Position numbers and translations under genes: made by a program | Shown here: in pieces, positions 35,153-43,974 of the stretch | Numbering within the stretch: the first letter of the stretch is position 1 | Layout of the letters: the number at the start of each line of letters is the position of its first letter | The notes under the pieces: model-generated | The model's database searches: none | The model's input: the letters and a program-made list of their open reading frames with translations, nothing else | Told to the model about the DNA's origin: nothing | From: Lentisphaerae bacterium GWF2_45_14 | GTDB taxonomy: Bacteria; Verrucomicrobiota; Lentisphaeria; Victivallales; GWF2-45-14 | DNA length: 64,000 nucleotides | Assembly (NCBI GenBank): GCA_001804785.1 | Contig: MHBG01000064.1 | Location: 49,296-113,295 of the forward strand | Direction of reading: 5' to 3'

Positions 35153-37105
35153 ATGGCAAAAGGCACAGTGGTTCAAAAGATAATAGACGCACATCATGTC
35201 TCCGGCGGAAGATCCGCAGGCGAACAGATGGAAATACGCATAGACCAGACACTGACTCAGGACGCTACCGGGACAATGGCCTATCTTGAGCTTGAAGCGA
35301 TGGGCGTGGAAAAGGTAAAGACCGAACTCTCAATTTCATATGTCGACCATAACATGATGCAGAATGGCCCGGAAAACCATAACGACCACCTCTATCTGAA
35401 ATCCATCGCCGCCGCTAAAGGCGTACTCTTTTCGCGCCCGGGTAACGGTATCTGCCACCAGGTGCATCTCGAACGTTTTGGCGCGCCTGGCAAAACACTC
35501 CTTGGTTCCGATTCACACACTCCGACAGGAGGCGGTATCGGAATGATGTCCATAGGCGCGGGCGGGCTGGACGTGGCGCTCGCGATGGCTGGTCAGCCGT
35601 TTCGTCTGCTTTATCCGAAGGTGATTGGCATAAAACTGAGCGAAAAACTCCAGCCGATGGTGTCTGCTAAGGATATCATACTCTCTGTTCTTGAAATACT
35701 TACAACCAAAGGCAATGTCGGCTCGATTGTCGAATACTTCGGTCCCGGCGTCGCCACCCTCTCTGTTCCCGAGCGTGCGACAGTCACCAATATGGGTGCC
35801 GAGCTCGGAGTTACTACCTCGATATTTCCGTCCGATGAAAGGACGAGGGATTTCCTTGAAGCGCAGGGAAGAGGAAACGTATGGAAGGAGCTTAAGGCCG
35901 ATCACGCCGCCGTATACGACAAAGTTATAGAGCTGGACCTTTCGACAATCGAGCCTAAGGCTGCCTGTCCCTCAAGCCCTGATAATATAAAGACTATTAA
36001 GGAGCTTTCCGGCATAAAAGTTGACCAGGTCATAATCGGTTCCTGCACAAATAGTTCATGGCGCGACCTCATGACTGTAGCCGCAATTCTGAAAGGCAAA
36101 ACAGTTCACGAGAATGTTTCTCTTTCCATTGCTCCGGGAAGCCGCCAGGTTCTTGAGATGCTCGCTGAAAACGGCGCCCTTAACGATATCATCGGTTCAG
36201 GCGCGAGAATCCTTGAGTCCGGTTGCGGCCCCTGTATCGGACAGGGCCAGAGTCCCGCGGACGATGCAGTGACCCTCAGAACTTTCAACCGCAACTTCGC
36301 GGGCAGAACCGGCACAAAAGGAGATAAAGCTTACCTCGTAAGTCCAGAGACAGCCGCGGCCGCGGCGCTCACTGGAAAAATAAGTGATCCGCGCGAACTG
36401 CATGTCAATTTTCATCACATAACCGAGCCGGATAAGTTCCTGGTTGATGATTCAATGATAATAGCTCCGGCGGAAGAGCCTTCATCGGTAAGGATAATCC
36501 GCAAGCCCACAATCGGAGAACCTCCGATGAGCAAAGCGCTCCCGGACAAAATAGACGGCATTGTTCTTCTGAAAGTCGGAGACAAGATAACGACTGACCA
36601 TATCATGCCCGCCGGAATTCATCTCAAACTCAGGAGCAATATTCCGGCCTATTCAAAAGTAGTATTTGAATGTTTTAACGAGGAAGGCAAGCCCACCTTC
36701 GCCGACTATGCCGCGTCGGTGCGCGACTCGGGTCGCCACGGAATAATAGTCGGGCGTGACAGTTATGGGCAGGGTTCTTCCCGCGAACATGCGGCGATAT
36801 GCCCGATGTACCTCGGAGTCAAGGCTGTAATAGCTTTTGCGATAGAACGGATTCATTCGGCAAATCTCATCAACTTCGGCATAATCCCGCTTCTTTTCGA
36901 GAATCAGATGGATTACGATCTTATTGATACTGAGGATTCTTTAACAATAGAGAACGTAAGAGGTCAGCTCGCCCCGGGGAAAGACATGAAGGCCGTAATA
37001 CTTAAGAAAAATGGAACCAAACACGAAATAAATCTTATTAACCGCCTTTCCGACGAGGACATTAAAATTATTCTCGACGGGGGCCGCCTTAATTATAAGG
37101 GCTAA
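35153..37105 (+). CDS. Aconitate hydratase (compact, Aquifex-type)
   Basis: A 650-residue aconitase that interconverts citrate and isocitrate in the TCA cycle. The [4Fe-4S] ligands are Cys in GSCTNSSW near residue 297 and two in GCGPCIGQG near 358-361. GSDSHTPTGGGIGMM near 120 and GRDSYGQGSSREHAA near 540 form the active site. It is about 200 residues shorter than classical AcnA/AcnB and matches the shorter family seen in Aquifex and other lineages. No citrate synthase or isocitrate dehydrogenase is nearby. The sequence before it contains a strong inverted repeat. Confidence 0.93.
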   Translation: MAKGTVVQKIIDAHHVSGGRSAGEQMEIRIDQTLTQDATGTMAYLELEAMGVEKVKTELSISYVDHNMMQNGPENHNDHLYLKSIAAAKGVLFSRPGNGICHQVHLERFGAPGKTLLGSDSHTPTGGGIGMMSIGAGGLDVALAMAGQPFRLLYPKVIGIKLSEKLQPMVSAKDIILSVLEILTTKGNVGSIVEYFGPGVATLSVPERATVTNMGAELGVTTSIFPSDERTRDFLEAQGRGNVWKELKADHAAVYDKVIELDLSTIEPKAACPSSPDNIKTIKELSGIKVDQVIIGSCTNSSWRDLMTVAAILKGKTVHENVSLSIAPGSRQVLEMLAENGALNDIIGSGARILESGCGPCIGQGQSPADDAVTLRTFNRNFAGRTGTKGDKAYLVSPETAAAAALTGKISDPRELHVNFHHITEPDKFLVDDSMIIAPAEEPSSVRIIRKPTIGEPPMSKALPDKIDGIVLLKVGDKITTDHIMPAGIHLKLRSNIPAYSKVVFECFNEEGKPTFADYAASVRDSGRHGIIVGRDSYGQGSSREHAAICPMYLGVKAVIAFAIERIHSANLINFGIIPLLFENQMDYDLIDTEDSLTIENVRGQLAPGKDMKAVILKKNGTKHEINLINRLSDEDIKIILDGGRLNYKG

Positions 37106-37142
37106 TTAAAAAACTACGCGGAATCAACCGCGGGAAAGAATT

Positions 37143-38438
37143 ATGATACACAGCTCTCCAAGCAGCAGGTACGGCAGTTCTGAAGCAGTGCTCGATATAT
37201 GCGTAAGATTTCTGAAGGACAGAGAAAAAAAAGGGACAACAATTGACGATTTTGTCGATTTTGAGTTCAGTTCAGAAGACTCGCCACCTGTGCGCAGAAC
37301 CGTATCAAGCATCCTTTTTACCTATTTCAGAAACAAAGCCCTTATCGACGCGCTTATCGATTCAAGCGCACGCGGCGGTTCCGTCAAGCCCGGCCTCAAA
37401 GCGGTACTTCAGATAACCCTGTGTCAGGCACTTTTTCAGGACGGAATAGCGCCCGAGTCGGCGGCGAATGTTGCCGTTGATTATGTAAAAAAACACCTTG
37501 GTAAACCTCAGGCTGGTTTTGTGAACGCCTTGATGAGAAAACTTATTTTTGGAGATATCGGGCCATTTAAGGAAAAACTTCCGGTCTATACAAAACTTAA
37601 TCTTCCTGAAGTCCTTTATAATCGATGGTTCAAAACCTTCGAGGATAAGGAATTGCTCAGACTATGCAATCTTATGAGGAGAAGCTCGGCCGCGACATTC
37701 AGGGCGCTGCGCCCGCTTTCCGATGAAATCATTGAAAAAACATCTTCAATAAAGCTGAAACTTCCAGAATGGGCCGGGAATCTGGAATTTTATGAGTGCG
37801 GAAACTTTCAGGCACTGCTGGAATCAGAACTTCTAGAAAAGGGACTTATCTATGTGCAGGACCCATCTACCGCGCTCGCCCCGATGATGCCGGAACTGAA
37901 GGAGGCCGATAAAGTCCTTGATCTTTGCGCGGCCCCCGGCGGGAAGAGTATTATTATCGCGGGAAGACAGAAAAATCTGGAAATGACGGCCATGGATTCA
38001 TCGCCGCGAAGACAACAACTTACACAGGAAAACTTCAAAAATACAAAACTGAACGCGTCGGTGATTGTCGGCGATGCCACAAAAGCGCCCTTCCTTTCGG
38101 ACTCATTCGATCTTGTACTTGCCGACGTTCCGTGTTCGAATACGGGCGTATTCAGAAGAAGGCCGGATGTTCCGTGGAATTTTTCGGAGAAGAAACTTGA
38201 CGCTCTCACGCGTCTTCAGGCGCGGATTCTCGAATCTAGCCTCAGGCTCTGCCGTCCTGGCGGACAAATCGTTTACAGCACGTGCAGCCTGGAGCCGGAA
38301 GAAAATTCACAAATGACCTCGAAATTCGCGAAGTCTTTCGAAGGCCGGGTCATGCTCGAAAAGGAAGTTCAGCTCATGCCGTCCGCGACACATGACGGCT
38401 CATACGCCGCCATTCTTAGGAAATCGTCATCCCAGTAA
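37143..38438 (+). CDS. rsmB: 16S rRNA (cytosine-967-C5)-methyltransferase
   Basis: The 431-residue protein has an N-terminal NusB-like helical domain (about residues 1-140, with VDYVKKHLGKPQAGFVNALMRK) and a C-terminal RNA cytosine methyltransferase domain. VLDLCAAPGGKS near residue 263 binds SAM. Cys in DVPCSNTG near 329 and Cys in YSTCSLEPEEN near 380 are the paired catalytic cysteines of the m5C family. The NusB plus RsmB arrangement is specific for RsmB over NSUN or RlmI-type relatives. The gene is normally near fmt or priA; here it sits between aconitase and hisC. Confidence 0.93.
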   Translation: MIHSSPSSRYGSSEAVLDICVRFLKDREKKGTTIDDFVDFEFSSEDSPPVRRTVSSILFTYFRNKALIDALIDSSARGGSVKPGLKAVLQITLCQALFQDGIAPESAANVAVDYVKKHLGKPQAGFVNALMRKLIFGDIGPFKEKLPVYTKLNLPEVLYNRWFKTFEDKELLRLCNLMRRSSAATFRALRPLSDEIIEKTSSIKLKLPEWAGNLEFYECGNFQALLESELLEKGLIYVQDPSTALAPMMPELKEADKVLDLCAAPGGKSIIIAGRQKNLEMTAMDSSPRRQQLTQENFKNTKLNASVIVGDATKAPFLSDSFDLVLADVPCSNTGVFRRRPDVPWNFSEKKLDALTRLQARILESSLRLCRPGGQIVYSTCSLEPEENSQMTSKFAKSFEGRVMLEKEVQLMPSATHDGSYAAILRKSSSQ

Positions 38439-38601
38439 ACGGCCAACTGTTTAATCTTCCTTGCGACTGGGATAGAATGGACGGTGGGAATATTCTTTAT
38501 TCTGGGGTCCGGCACGGTATGGGAAAAAGCTTAAAAACCCTTGAATTATTGAGATGAAACCCTAGATTTACAGGATGCTTTTTTTTAAATCTGGAGAAAA
38601 A

Positions 38602-39696
38602 ATGAGTTCAATTGAGAAATATGTTGACCCTAGTATACTGAAATGTATGCCCTACCAGCCGGGAAAGCCTATAGAGGAAACCGCGCGTGAGCTCGGAATC
38701 GATCCGGCCTCGATAATTAAAATGGCGTCAAACGAATGCCCGCTCGGACCTGCTCCGCGCGCTTTGAAGGCCATGCGCAAATACTTGAGGGAAATGCAAC
38801 TTTATCCGGATGGCGGCGCCTATTACCTCAAGAAAAAGCTCTCGGAAAAAATAAAACTGCCCGAAAATAATTTCATTCTCGGTAACGGCTCGAACGAGAT
38901 ACTCGAATTCATAAGCCTTTGCCTGCTCAAGCCGGGCGCATCGGCGGTCATGAGCCAGTACGCGTTCGTCGTCTACAAGATACTTGCCTCCATGCATGGA
39001 GCGGAGGCCGTCGAGGTGCCGGCGGATGGACTCGGGCACAATCTCATGGCGATGCTTAAGGCCATAAAACCTGGCACCAGAGTTGTTTATATATGCAATC
39101 CCAATAACCCCACCGGCACGATGGTCGGCAACCGCCAGATCAATGCATTTATGAAGAAGGTGCCTGACGATGTACTTGTGGTCTTCGACGAGGCCTATGT
39201 CGAAATATGCCCGGTGAAGGCACCCGACACACTTAAATATGTTAGAGAAGGACGCAATGTAATAGTTCTCAGAACATTTTCTAAGGCTTACGGGCTGGCA
39301 GGACTCCGCGTTGGCTACGGAATTGCCAAACCCGAACTTATAAATATCCTTGAAAAAGTGCGTCAGCCTTTCAATGTCAACAGGATGGCACAGCTTGCCG
39401 CGACTGCGGCCCTGAGCGACGTTGGCTTCGTCAGGAAATCCAAGAAACTTTATAAGGAAGGCGCCCGGAAAATAGCGGATTTCTGTAATAAAAGAAAAAT
39501 CGCATACGAGCCGACATTTACTAACTTCATGCTTATCAAGGTCGGAGACGGCGCATCGGTCTTCAAGAAACTTGAGAAAAAAGGTGTTATCGTAAGACCT
39601 ATGGGACCCTACGGGCTCAATGAATGGATCAGGGTCTCCCTCGGTACGGAGGAGGAAAATCTCCGATTTATAAACGAACTCGGGAAAATACTCTGA
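38602..39696 (+). CDS. hisC: Histidinol-phosphate/aromatic aminotransferase
   Basis: A 364-residue class I PLP aminotransferase. GNGSNEIL near residue 94, CNPNNPTGT near 166, the PLP Asp in VVFDEAYVE, and the lysine in RTFSKAYGLAGLRVGYG near 228 are typical of HisC. I use the ATG with GGAG 6 nt upstream; a longer frame exists but has no ribosome site. HisC and aromatic aminotransferases cannot be told apart by motif. Because tyrA overlaps its stop by one base, a role in tyrosine or phenylalanine synthesis is likely, perhaps alongside histidine synthesis. Confidence 0.92.
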   Translation: MSSIEKYVDPSILKCMPYQPGKPIEETARELGIDPASIIKMASNECPLGPAPRALKAMRKYLREMQLYPDGGAYYLKKKLSEKIKLPENNFILGNGSNEILEFISLCLLKPGASAVMSQYAFVVYKILASMHGAEAVEVPADGLGHNLMAMLKAIKPGTRVVYICNPNNPTGTMVGNRQINAFMKKVPDDVLVVFDEAYVEICPVKAPDTLKYVREGRNVIVLRTFSKAYGLAGLRVGYGIAKPELINILEKVRQPFNVNRMAQLAATAALSDVGFVRKSKKLYKEGARKIADFCNKRKIAYEPTFTNFMLIKVGDGASVFKKLEKKGVIVRPMGPYGLNEWIRVSLGTEEENLRFINELGKIL

Positions 39697-40562
39697 TGCA
39701 GAAAATAGCTATTATCGGACTGGGACTTCTCGGCGGCTCGCTCGGGCTTGCGCTTAGAGGTAAAGAATTTGTCCGGCTCGGCTGGGCGCGCAGAAAGGAA
39801 ACGCGCGAGGAAGCATTGAGGCGCGGCATTGTCGATGAATCCTCTGAAAATATCGAAGACATTATATCTCAATCCGATATAAGTATTCTCTGCCTCCCTA
39901 TCCCGCGCATTATCGAATTTGGCGAAAAATATGCCGCTCATTTCAAGAAGGGCTCAGTGGTAACCGATATCGGAAGCGTCAAGGGGGCAATCACAAGCCC
40001 GCTTGAAAAAGCACTCGTGCTGTACGGCGTATTTTTCATCGGCAGTCATCCGATGGCGGGGACGGAAAAAAGCGGAATCGAAGCGGCCTTTTCCGAACTT
40101 TATAAAGGGGCCTCCGTCTTCATAACTAAAACTTCGCAAAGTTCTTCCGCAGCCCTGGAAACGGTAAAAAAATTCTGGCAGACGATAAACACGCGCCCTG
40201 TGGAAATAGGGGTACTTGAACACGATGAACTTGTGGCGCATACAAGCCACCTTCAGCATATCGCCGCGCTCGCAATCACCGAGGCAGTTCTTGATTGTGA
40301 CCCGGATACACTCAAGCTTAGGTATGCCGGCTGTGCGGGCGGTTTCAAAGATACTTCCAGAATAACCTCGTCATCGCCCCAGATGTGGCGCGAGATTATC
40401 GAACACAACCAACCGGCAGTCCTTGAAAGTGTAAAGGAATTTGAAAAAAGATGGCTCAATATAATTAAAATCATTGAAAATAAAGACTTTGACGCGCTTT
40501 ATCAGGAGTTCGCAAAAGGTAAAAAAATGCGCGATGAATGGCTCAAATCCAGAGGACTTTAA
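39696..40562 (+). CDS. tyrA: Prephenate dehydrogenase
   Basis: A 288-residue enzyme that oxidises and decarboxylates prephenate in tyrosine synthesis. It opens with the NAD motif IAIIGLGLLGGSLGLAL, then VTDIGSVKG near residue 88, and GSHPMAGTEKSGIEAA near 113 with the conserved His. Another His is in LVAHTSHLQHIAALA. There is no ACT domain or chorismate mutase part, so it is the simple monofunctional form. The ATG overlaps the hisC stop (TGATG), which indicates translational coupling. Confidence 0.94.
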   Translation: MQKIAIIGLGLLGGSLGLALRGKEFVRLGWARRKETREEALRRGIVDESSENIEDIISQSDISILCLPIPRIIEFGEKYAAHFKKGSVVTDIGSVKGAITSPLEKALVLYGVFFIGSHPMAGTEKSGIEAAFSELYKGASVFITKTSQSSSAALETVKKFWQTINTRPVEIGVLEHDELVAHTSHLQHIAALAITEAVLDCDPDTLKLRYAGCAGGFKDTSRITSSSPQMWREIIEHNQPAVLESVKEFEKRWLNIIKIIENKDFDALYQEFAKGKKMRDEWLKSRGL

Positions 40563-40563
40563 C

Positions 40564-41361
40564 ATGCCGGATAAAAAAAATATCATAAGGATACGCAATG
40601 CTTCAGTAATGCTTGACTGCCAGCCGATACTTAAGGATATAAATTGGGAACTTAACGAGGGCGAAAATTATTTCATCCTCGGAATGAACGGTGCCGGAAA
40701 AACCACACTCGTAAGACTTATCATGGGCCTCGTCTGGCCCGTTTTCGGCGCGGAAGTCTCTGTTCTAGGCAATACCTTTGGCAGATGCAACCTGACCGAG
40801 GTGAGGAAAAAGATTTCGTGGGTCAGCCCATACCTCCAGCAGTGGACATCGAATCAGTGGACAATCCTGCAGGTCGTTCTTTCCGGATTCGACGGAACTA
40901 TCGGACTTTATGAGGACCACTCAGAGTCTGACGTGGAAAAGGCAATGAAACTTCTCGAACTGCTTTCATGCGATTCCGTCGCCGATCATCCATATGACAA
41001 AATTTCGACTGGTCAGCAGACGAAAGCCCTTATCGCGCGTGCCCTCATATCAAATCCCGAACTTCTTATTCTTGACGAGCCCTATGGACATCTTGACATG
41101 AAATCGCGCGAATTTCTCATGGGAACCATTGAGAAAATAGCCGAAAAACCCGATGCCCCCTCCATTGTCTTTATCACCCAGAGAATCGAGGAAATAAGCC
41201 CATTCCTTAACAAGGGGATGATTATGAAGGACGGACGCATTTTCGTGAATGGCGAAAAGAAAGATGTCCTTGGCGAGGAGAATCTGGAAAACGCGTTCGA
41301 TTTGAAAATCAAACTTCACAAGACGCAGACCGGCAGATACTGGCCGGTCGTACACTCATAA
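40564..41361 (+). CDS. Stand-alone ABC ATPase, YlmA/ModF-like
   Basis: A 265-residue single ABC domain without membrane segments. The start is the ATG one base after the tyrA stop; a longer reading frame inside tyrA is not used. Walker A GMNGAGKTT is near residue 42, the Q-loop is in SPYLQQ, and Walker B LLILDEPYGHLD is near 170 with the catalytic Glu. Two positions are unusual: the signature reads ISTGQ and the switch His appears as Gln in FITQRIEEI. It resembles the YlmA/ModF group of single ATPases that have no permease. Co-transcription with hisC-tyrA gives no functional clue. Confidence 0.82.
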   Translation: MPDKKNIIRIRNASVMLDCQPILKDINWELNEGENYFILGMNGAGKTTLVRLIMGLVWPVFGAEVSVLGNTFGRCNLTEVRKKISWVSPYLQQWTSNQWTILQVVLSGFDGTIGLYEDHSESDVEKAMKLLELLSCDSVADHPYDKISTGQQTKALIARALISNPELLILDEPYGHLDMKSREFLMGTIEKIAEKPDAPSIVFITQRIEEISPFLNKGMIMKDGRIFVNGEKKDVLGEENLENAFDLKIKLHKTQTGRYWPVVHS

Positions 41362-41368
41362 AACGTTT

Positions 41369-43849
41369 TTATTCACCGATAATTTCAAAGCTGCCCGGCG
41401 CATTTCCTGAAAAATTTACACCGCCTGGAGTAACATCATCAATTGAAACGGCAAGTCCGCCTGAGCAGTTGAGAAAGGGTCTGTTTCTGAACGGGAGTGA
41501 AAATGAAAGTTTTTCACCCGGTACCGCGTTTCCTCGCAGAACTCTTTCCATACTTTTCCCTGAACGTGAATCATAGGAATAAATTCCGAAAAGTTTTACA
41601 GGGCCTCCAGCAGCGCGCACGGAAATCTTGTGCCAGCCGTAGCCGAGTCCGATAATGCCTTTACGGTTTTCCATATAGAGTTCTCTGCCGTCAATAGTTT
41701 TGAAGGGAATATTTGTTGGCTGTTTAAGCATGTCTTTTCCGTTGACAGAAAGTTCCAGCGTGCCGCCTTCGGCAAAATCAAGATACGCGATGGAAATGTC
41801 GGTTCCTACAATGTCAATTTCAGCCTCTTCGCCGGGTGCAAGAATCATTATTCTGCTACCATAAGGCGCGCCGCGTTCAGAGCTGAAATCCTGAATATTT
41901 TTGTTTTTGATTTTCCACTGCTGATTGTCTGCGGCGAAAAATCTTCTGTCGGGACATATTTTGGAATCGACGGCCTTAAACGCCGCTCCGGGCGCGTTTA
42001 TCTCAAGGACATGTCTGTCGCCTAGAGGAAGATTGCCATAGCGGCCTGTTGAATTTCTGATATCACGTCTGGACATATTCACATTCCTCAAATGAATATC
42101 TTTAGCGTCCATGAAAGTCTTTACCTGTTTTGAGTCTATTTCTTTGTTATAGCTTGCCCAGAAATTGACAGCGGTATCTTCCAGAATGAAGATATTATCC
42201 TTCAATCTCGGGCTTTTTTCATCGAATGTAAGCATTTCGCCCTCCCACCCGTAGGAGTTGGCGTGAATCTGTTCTGGAAGCTGAACCTGTACAATGCCGG
42301 GAACGATAGGGTCTTTGCATTCAAATGCCTTTTCGAGCTGTTTGAACCATACGTAATGAGCGGCTGCCTGGGGATGTCCATCTTTCGGAATGAACGCCCT
42401 CGGATTACAATATGAGAGGATATCGGCAAAGGTTCTGCCGCAATCCAGATACGGTATCTGGTATCTGAGCGATATTGTCTGAGCATCTCCGATATTAGGG
42501 GTATAGGAACCGTTGTCATACATACAGAAAAGGATTTCGGTATCAGGATAGTGGCGCTGAATCCAGCGGATCATTCCCTCGAAAACTGCGATTTCGTCGG
42601 GCGTATCGGTTTTTTCGTTCGCGCCGCTTCCGAATATCACGAGGTCCGGTCTGGGGCCGGAGGGCCTTTTAAAGAGTTCTGGATAAAGCTCTTCCCATTT
42701 TGTGCCTTCTAAATGTCCATTATCGTTTGGAGCGGGCGAGAGCGAAAGAGAAAAATAATCTTTAAGTCCGGAATGGGCCTCGCCGAGGCACGAGCCGTCG
42801 CAGGCCATGAAATTTATCAGTACCTTGTCGGGGGTTAGGTTGAATTTCCTCATGAGTTCAAGCTTGAGCCTGCCGCCGTAGGAGAAATAATGTTGGCTCC
42901 ATGACGACGCAGATTTAGAAAGCTCGGGGCGGCCTGCGTCCTTGGGGGCGAACTTGTCCCTGTCGCAAACAGGTTTTTTGAAATCAGGAGAACTCGGATC
43001 TTCGTTATAAAGATATAGCGGAGGATTGGCGCTTCCGCGGTCTATGCTTGAGCCCATGACTATTATATGCACGGCCTCGCCTTTCCAGAGCTTCTGAATT
43101 GTTCTCGGGATGTGCCGGTACCACGGGTAGGCTTCGCGAGCGGTGAATGAAGGGCGTTCCGCAGTTTTTTCGTTTACGAGGGAGGGCGCCATTACCCACG
43201 CGGATTGATTTGAATTGTTCCTGAATTCTACTTCCAGTGCGATGGTGTTGATTGATTCGGAGCTGGACTTTTCACCAGCTACTATTTTGCCGGGAATGAC
43301 GAAGTTATCTATTTTAAGCAAGCTGTTTCCGTTGTTCTTTGACGATACGCTTTCCTCTTTAGCAACGACGAGTTCGCCACGGGATTGTTTTGGAAATGTC
43401 CTTTTGTCTGCCAGTCCGAAATCGGCGGGTGACCATTCGCCATCCTGGCTGTCGAGTTTGAGGGCTTTGATGCGGGCGGTAACGGCATTCGGCATCTTCT
43501 GAAAGACATTCACCATCAAGCTCACGGAGCTGCCGTGCATAAGACCCGCCTCGGGCAACGTCATGAACTGGGACATTTTCTTGCCCGGTTTTATCTCAAC
43601 AAAATTTTTGACAAAAAAGCCGGGTTTTACTTCGGATGGCACTTTCAACGGGTAGCAGGCTTTGATATCGCCCCACGAATCGGTATTCCAGTAAGCGACA
43701 TTGCCGCTTTCGGCGTTACGCGGCTTTCCTTCTCTGTGCCCGGTAAACGAGTGAAAATCAAATTCCGGGTTCAGCAGGAGATTTCCTTCGGCGGAAAATG
43801 CGGAAAATGCGATTAAAACAAATGCGGCGGCAGAAAGGATTTTCTTCAT
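41369..43849 (-). CDS. Secreted SGNH/GDSL-hydrolase-like protein, very large
   Basis: A protein of 826 residues with a signal peptide (MKKILSAAAFVLIAFSAFSA). I start at this Met because GAGGAG is 7 nt upstream. An N-terminal part resembling a carbohydrate-binding domain (NLLLNPEFDFHS) precedes a central SGNH-type core: HIIVMGSSIDRG near residue 263 gives the nucleophile Ser, DLVIFGSGANE near 400 the Asn block, and DGHPQAAAHYVWFKQLEKAF near 495 the Asp/His block. The C-terminal 300 residues are beta-rich. Such proteins often de-esterify plant or host glycans. Promoter regions face the divergent rubrerythrin fusion. Substrate unknown. Confidence 0.8.
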   Translation of the reverse strand: MKKILSAAAFVLIAFSAFSAEGNLLLNPEFDFHSFTGHREGKPRNAESGNVAYWNTDSWGDIKACYPLKVPSEVKPGFFVKNFVEIKPGKKMSQFMTLPEAGLMHGSSVSLMVNVFQKMPNAVTARIKALKLDSQDGEWSPADFGLADKRTFPKQSRGELVVAKEESVSSKNNGNSLLKIDNFVIPGKIVAGEKSSSESINTIALEVEFRNNSNQSAWVMAPSLVNEKTAERPSFTAREAYPWYRHIPRTIQKLWKGEAVHIIVMGSSIDRGSANPPLYLYNEDPSSPDFKKPVCDRDKFAPKDAGRPELSKSASSWSQHYFSYGGRLKLELMRKFNLTPDKVLINFMACDGSCLGEAHSGLKDYFSLSLSPAPNDNGHLEGTKWEELYPELFKRPSGPRPDLVIFGSGANEKTDTPDEIAVFEGMIRWIQRHYPDTEILFCMYDNGSYTPNIGDAQTISLRYQIPYLDCGRTFADILSYCNPRAFIPKDGHPQAAAHYVWFKQLEKAFECKDPIVPGIVQVQLPEQIHANSYGWEGEMLTFDEKSPRLKDNIFILEDTAVNFWASYNKEIDSKQVKTFMDAKDIHLRNVNMSRRDIRNSTGRYGNLPLGDRHVLEINAPGAAFKAVDSKICPDRRFFAADNQQWKIKNKNIQDFSSERGAPYGSRIMILAPGEEAEIDIVGTDISIAYLDFAEGGTLELSVNGKDMLKQPTNIPFKTIDGRELYMENRKGIIGLGYGWHKISVRAAGGPVKLFGIYSYDSRSGKSMERVLRGNAVPGEKLSFSLPFRNRPFLNCSGGLAVSIDDVTPGGVNFSGNAPGSFEIIGE

Positions 43850-43914
43850 GAAAGTTCTCCTCAATCTTTATTGAATGGATAGTAAAGCCATAATATACAC
43901 TATAAGTCAAGAAA

Positions 43915-43943
43915 TTGAAATAAAGCATTTAACGGGATATCAT
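43915..43943 (+). promoter_or_regulatory. Sigma-70-type promoter for the rubrerythrin fusion
   Basis: TTGAAA (43915-43920) and TATCAT (43938-43943) are spaced by exactly 17 bases and end 31 bases before the ATG. A purine-rich stretch, GAGGGGGG, precedes the ATG as ribosome site. The spacing is ideal, though the -10 hexamer departs from TATAAT. Confidence 0.5.
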
Positions 43944-43974
43944 AATCTCGAACAAAATTCAGAGGGGGGATTTT

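Noticed and set aside
38429..38473. 8-bp inverted repeat ATCCCAGT/ACTGGGAT at the end of rsmB
   Set aside because: The loop is about 29 nt, the first arm is in the coding region and no T-run follows; probably chance.
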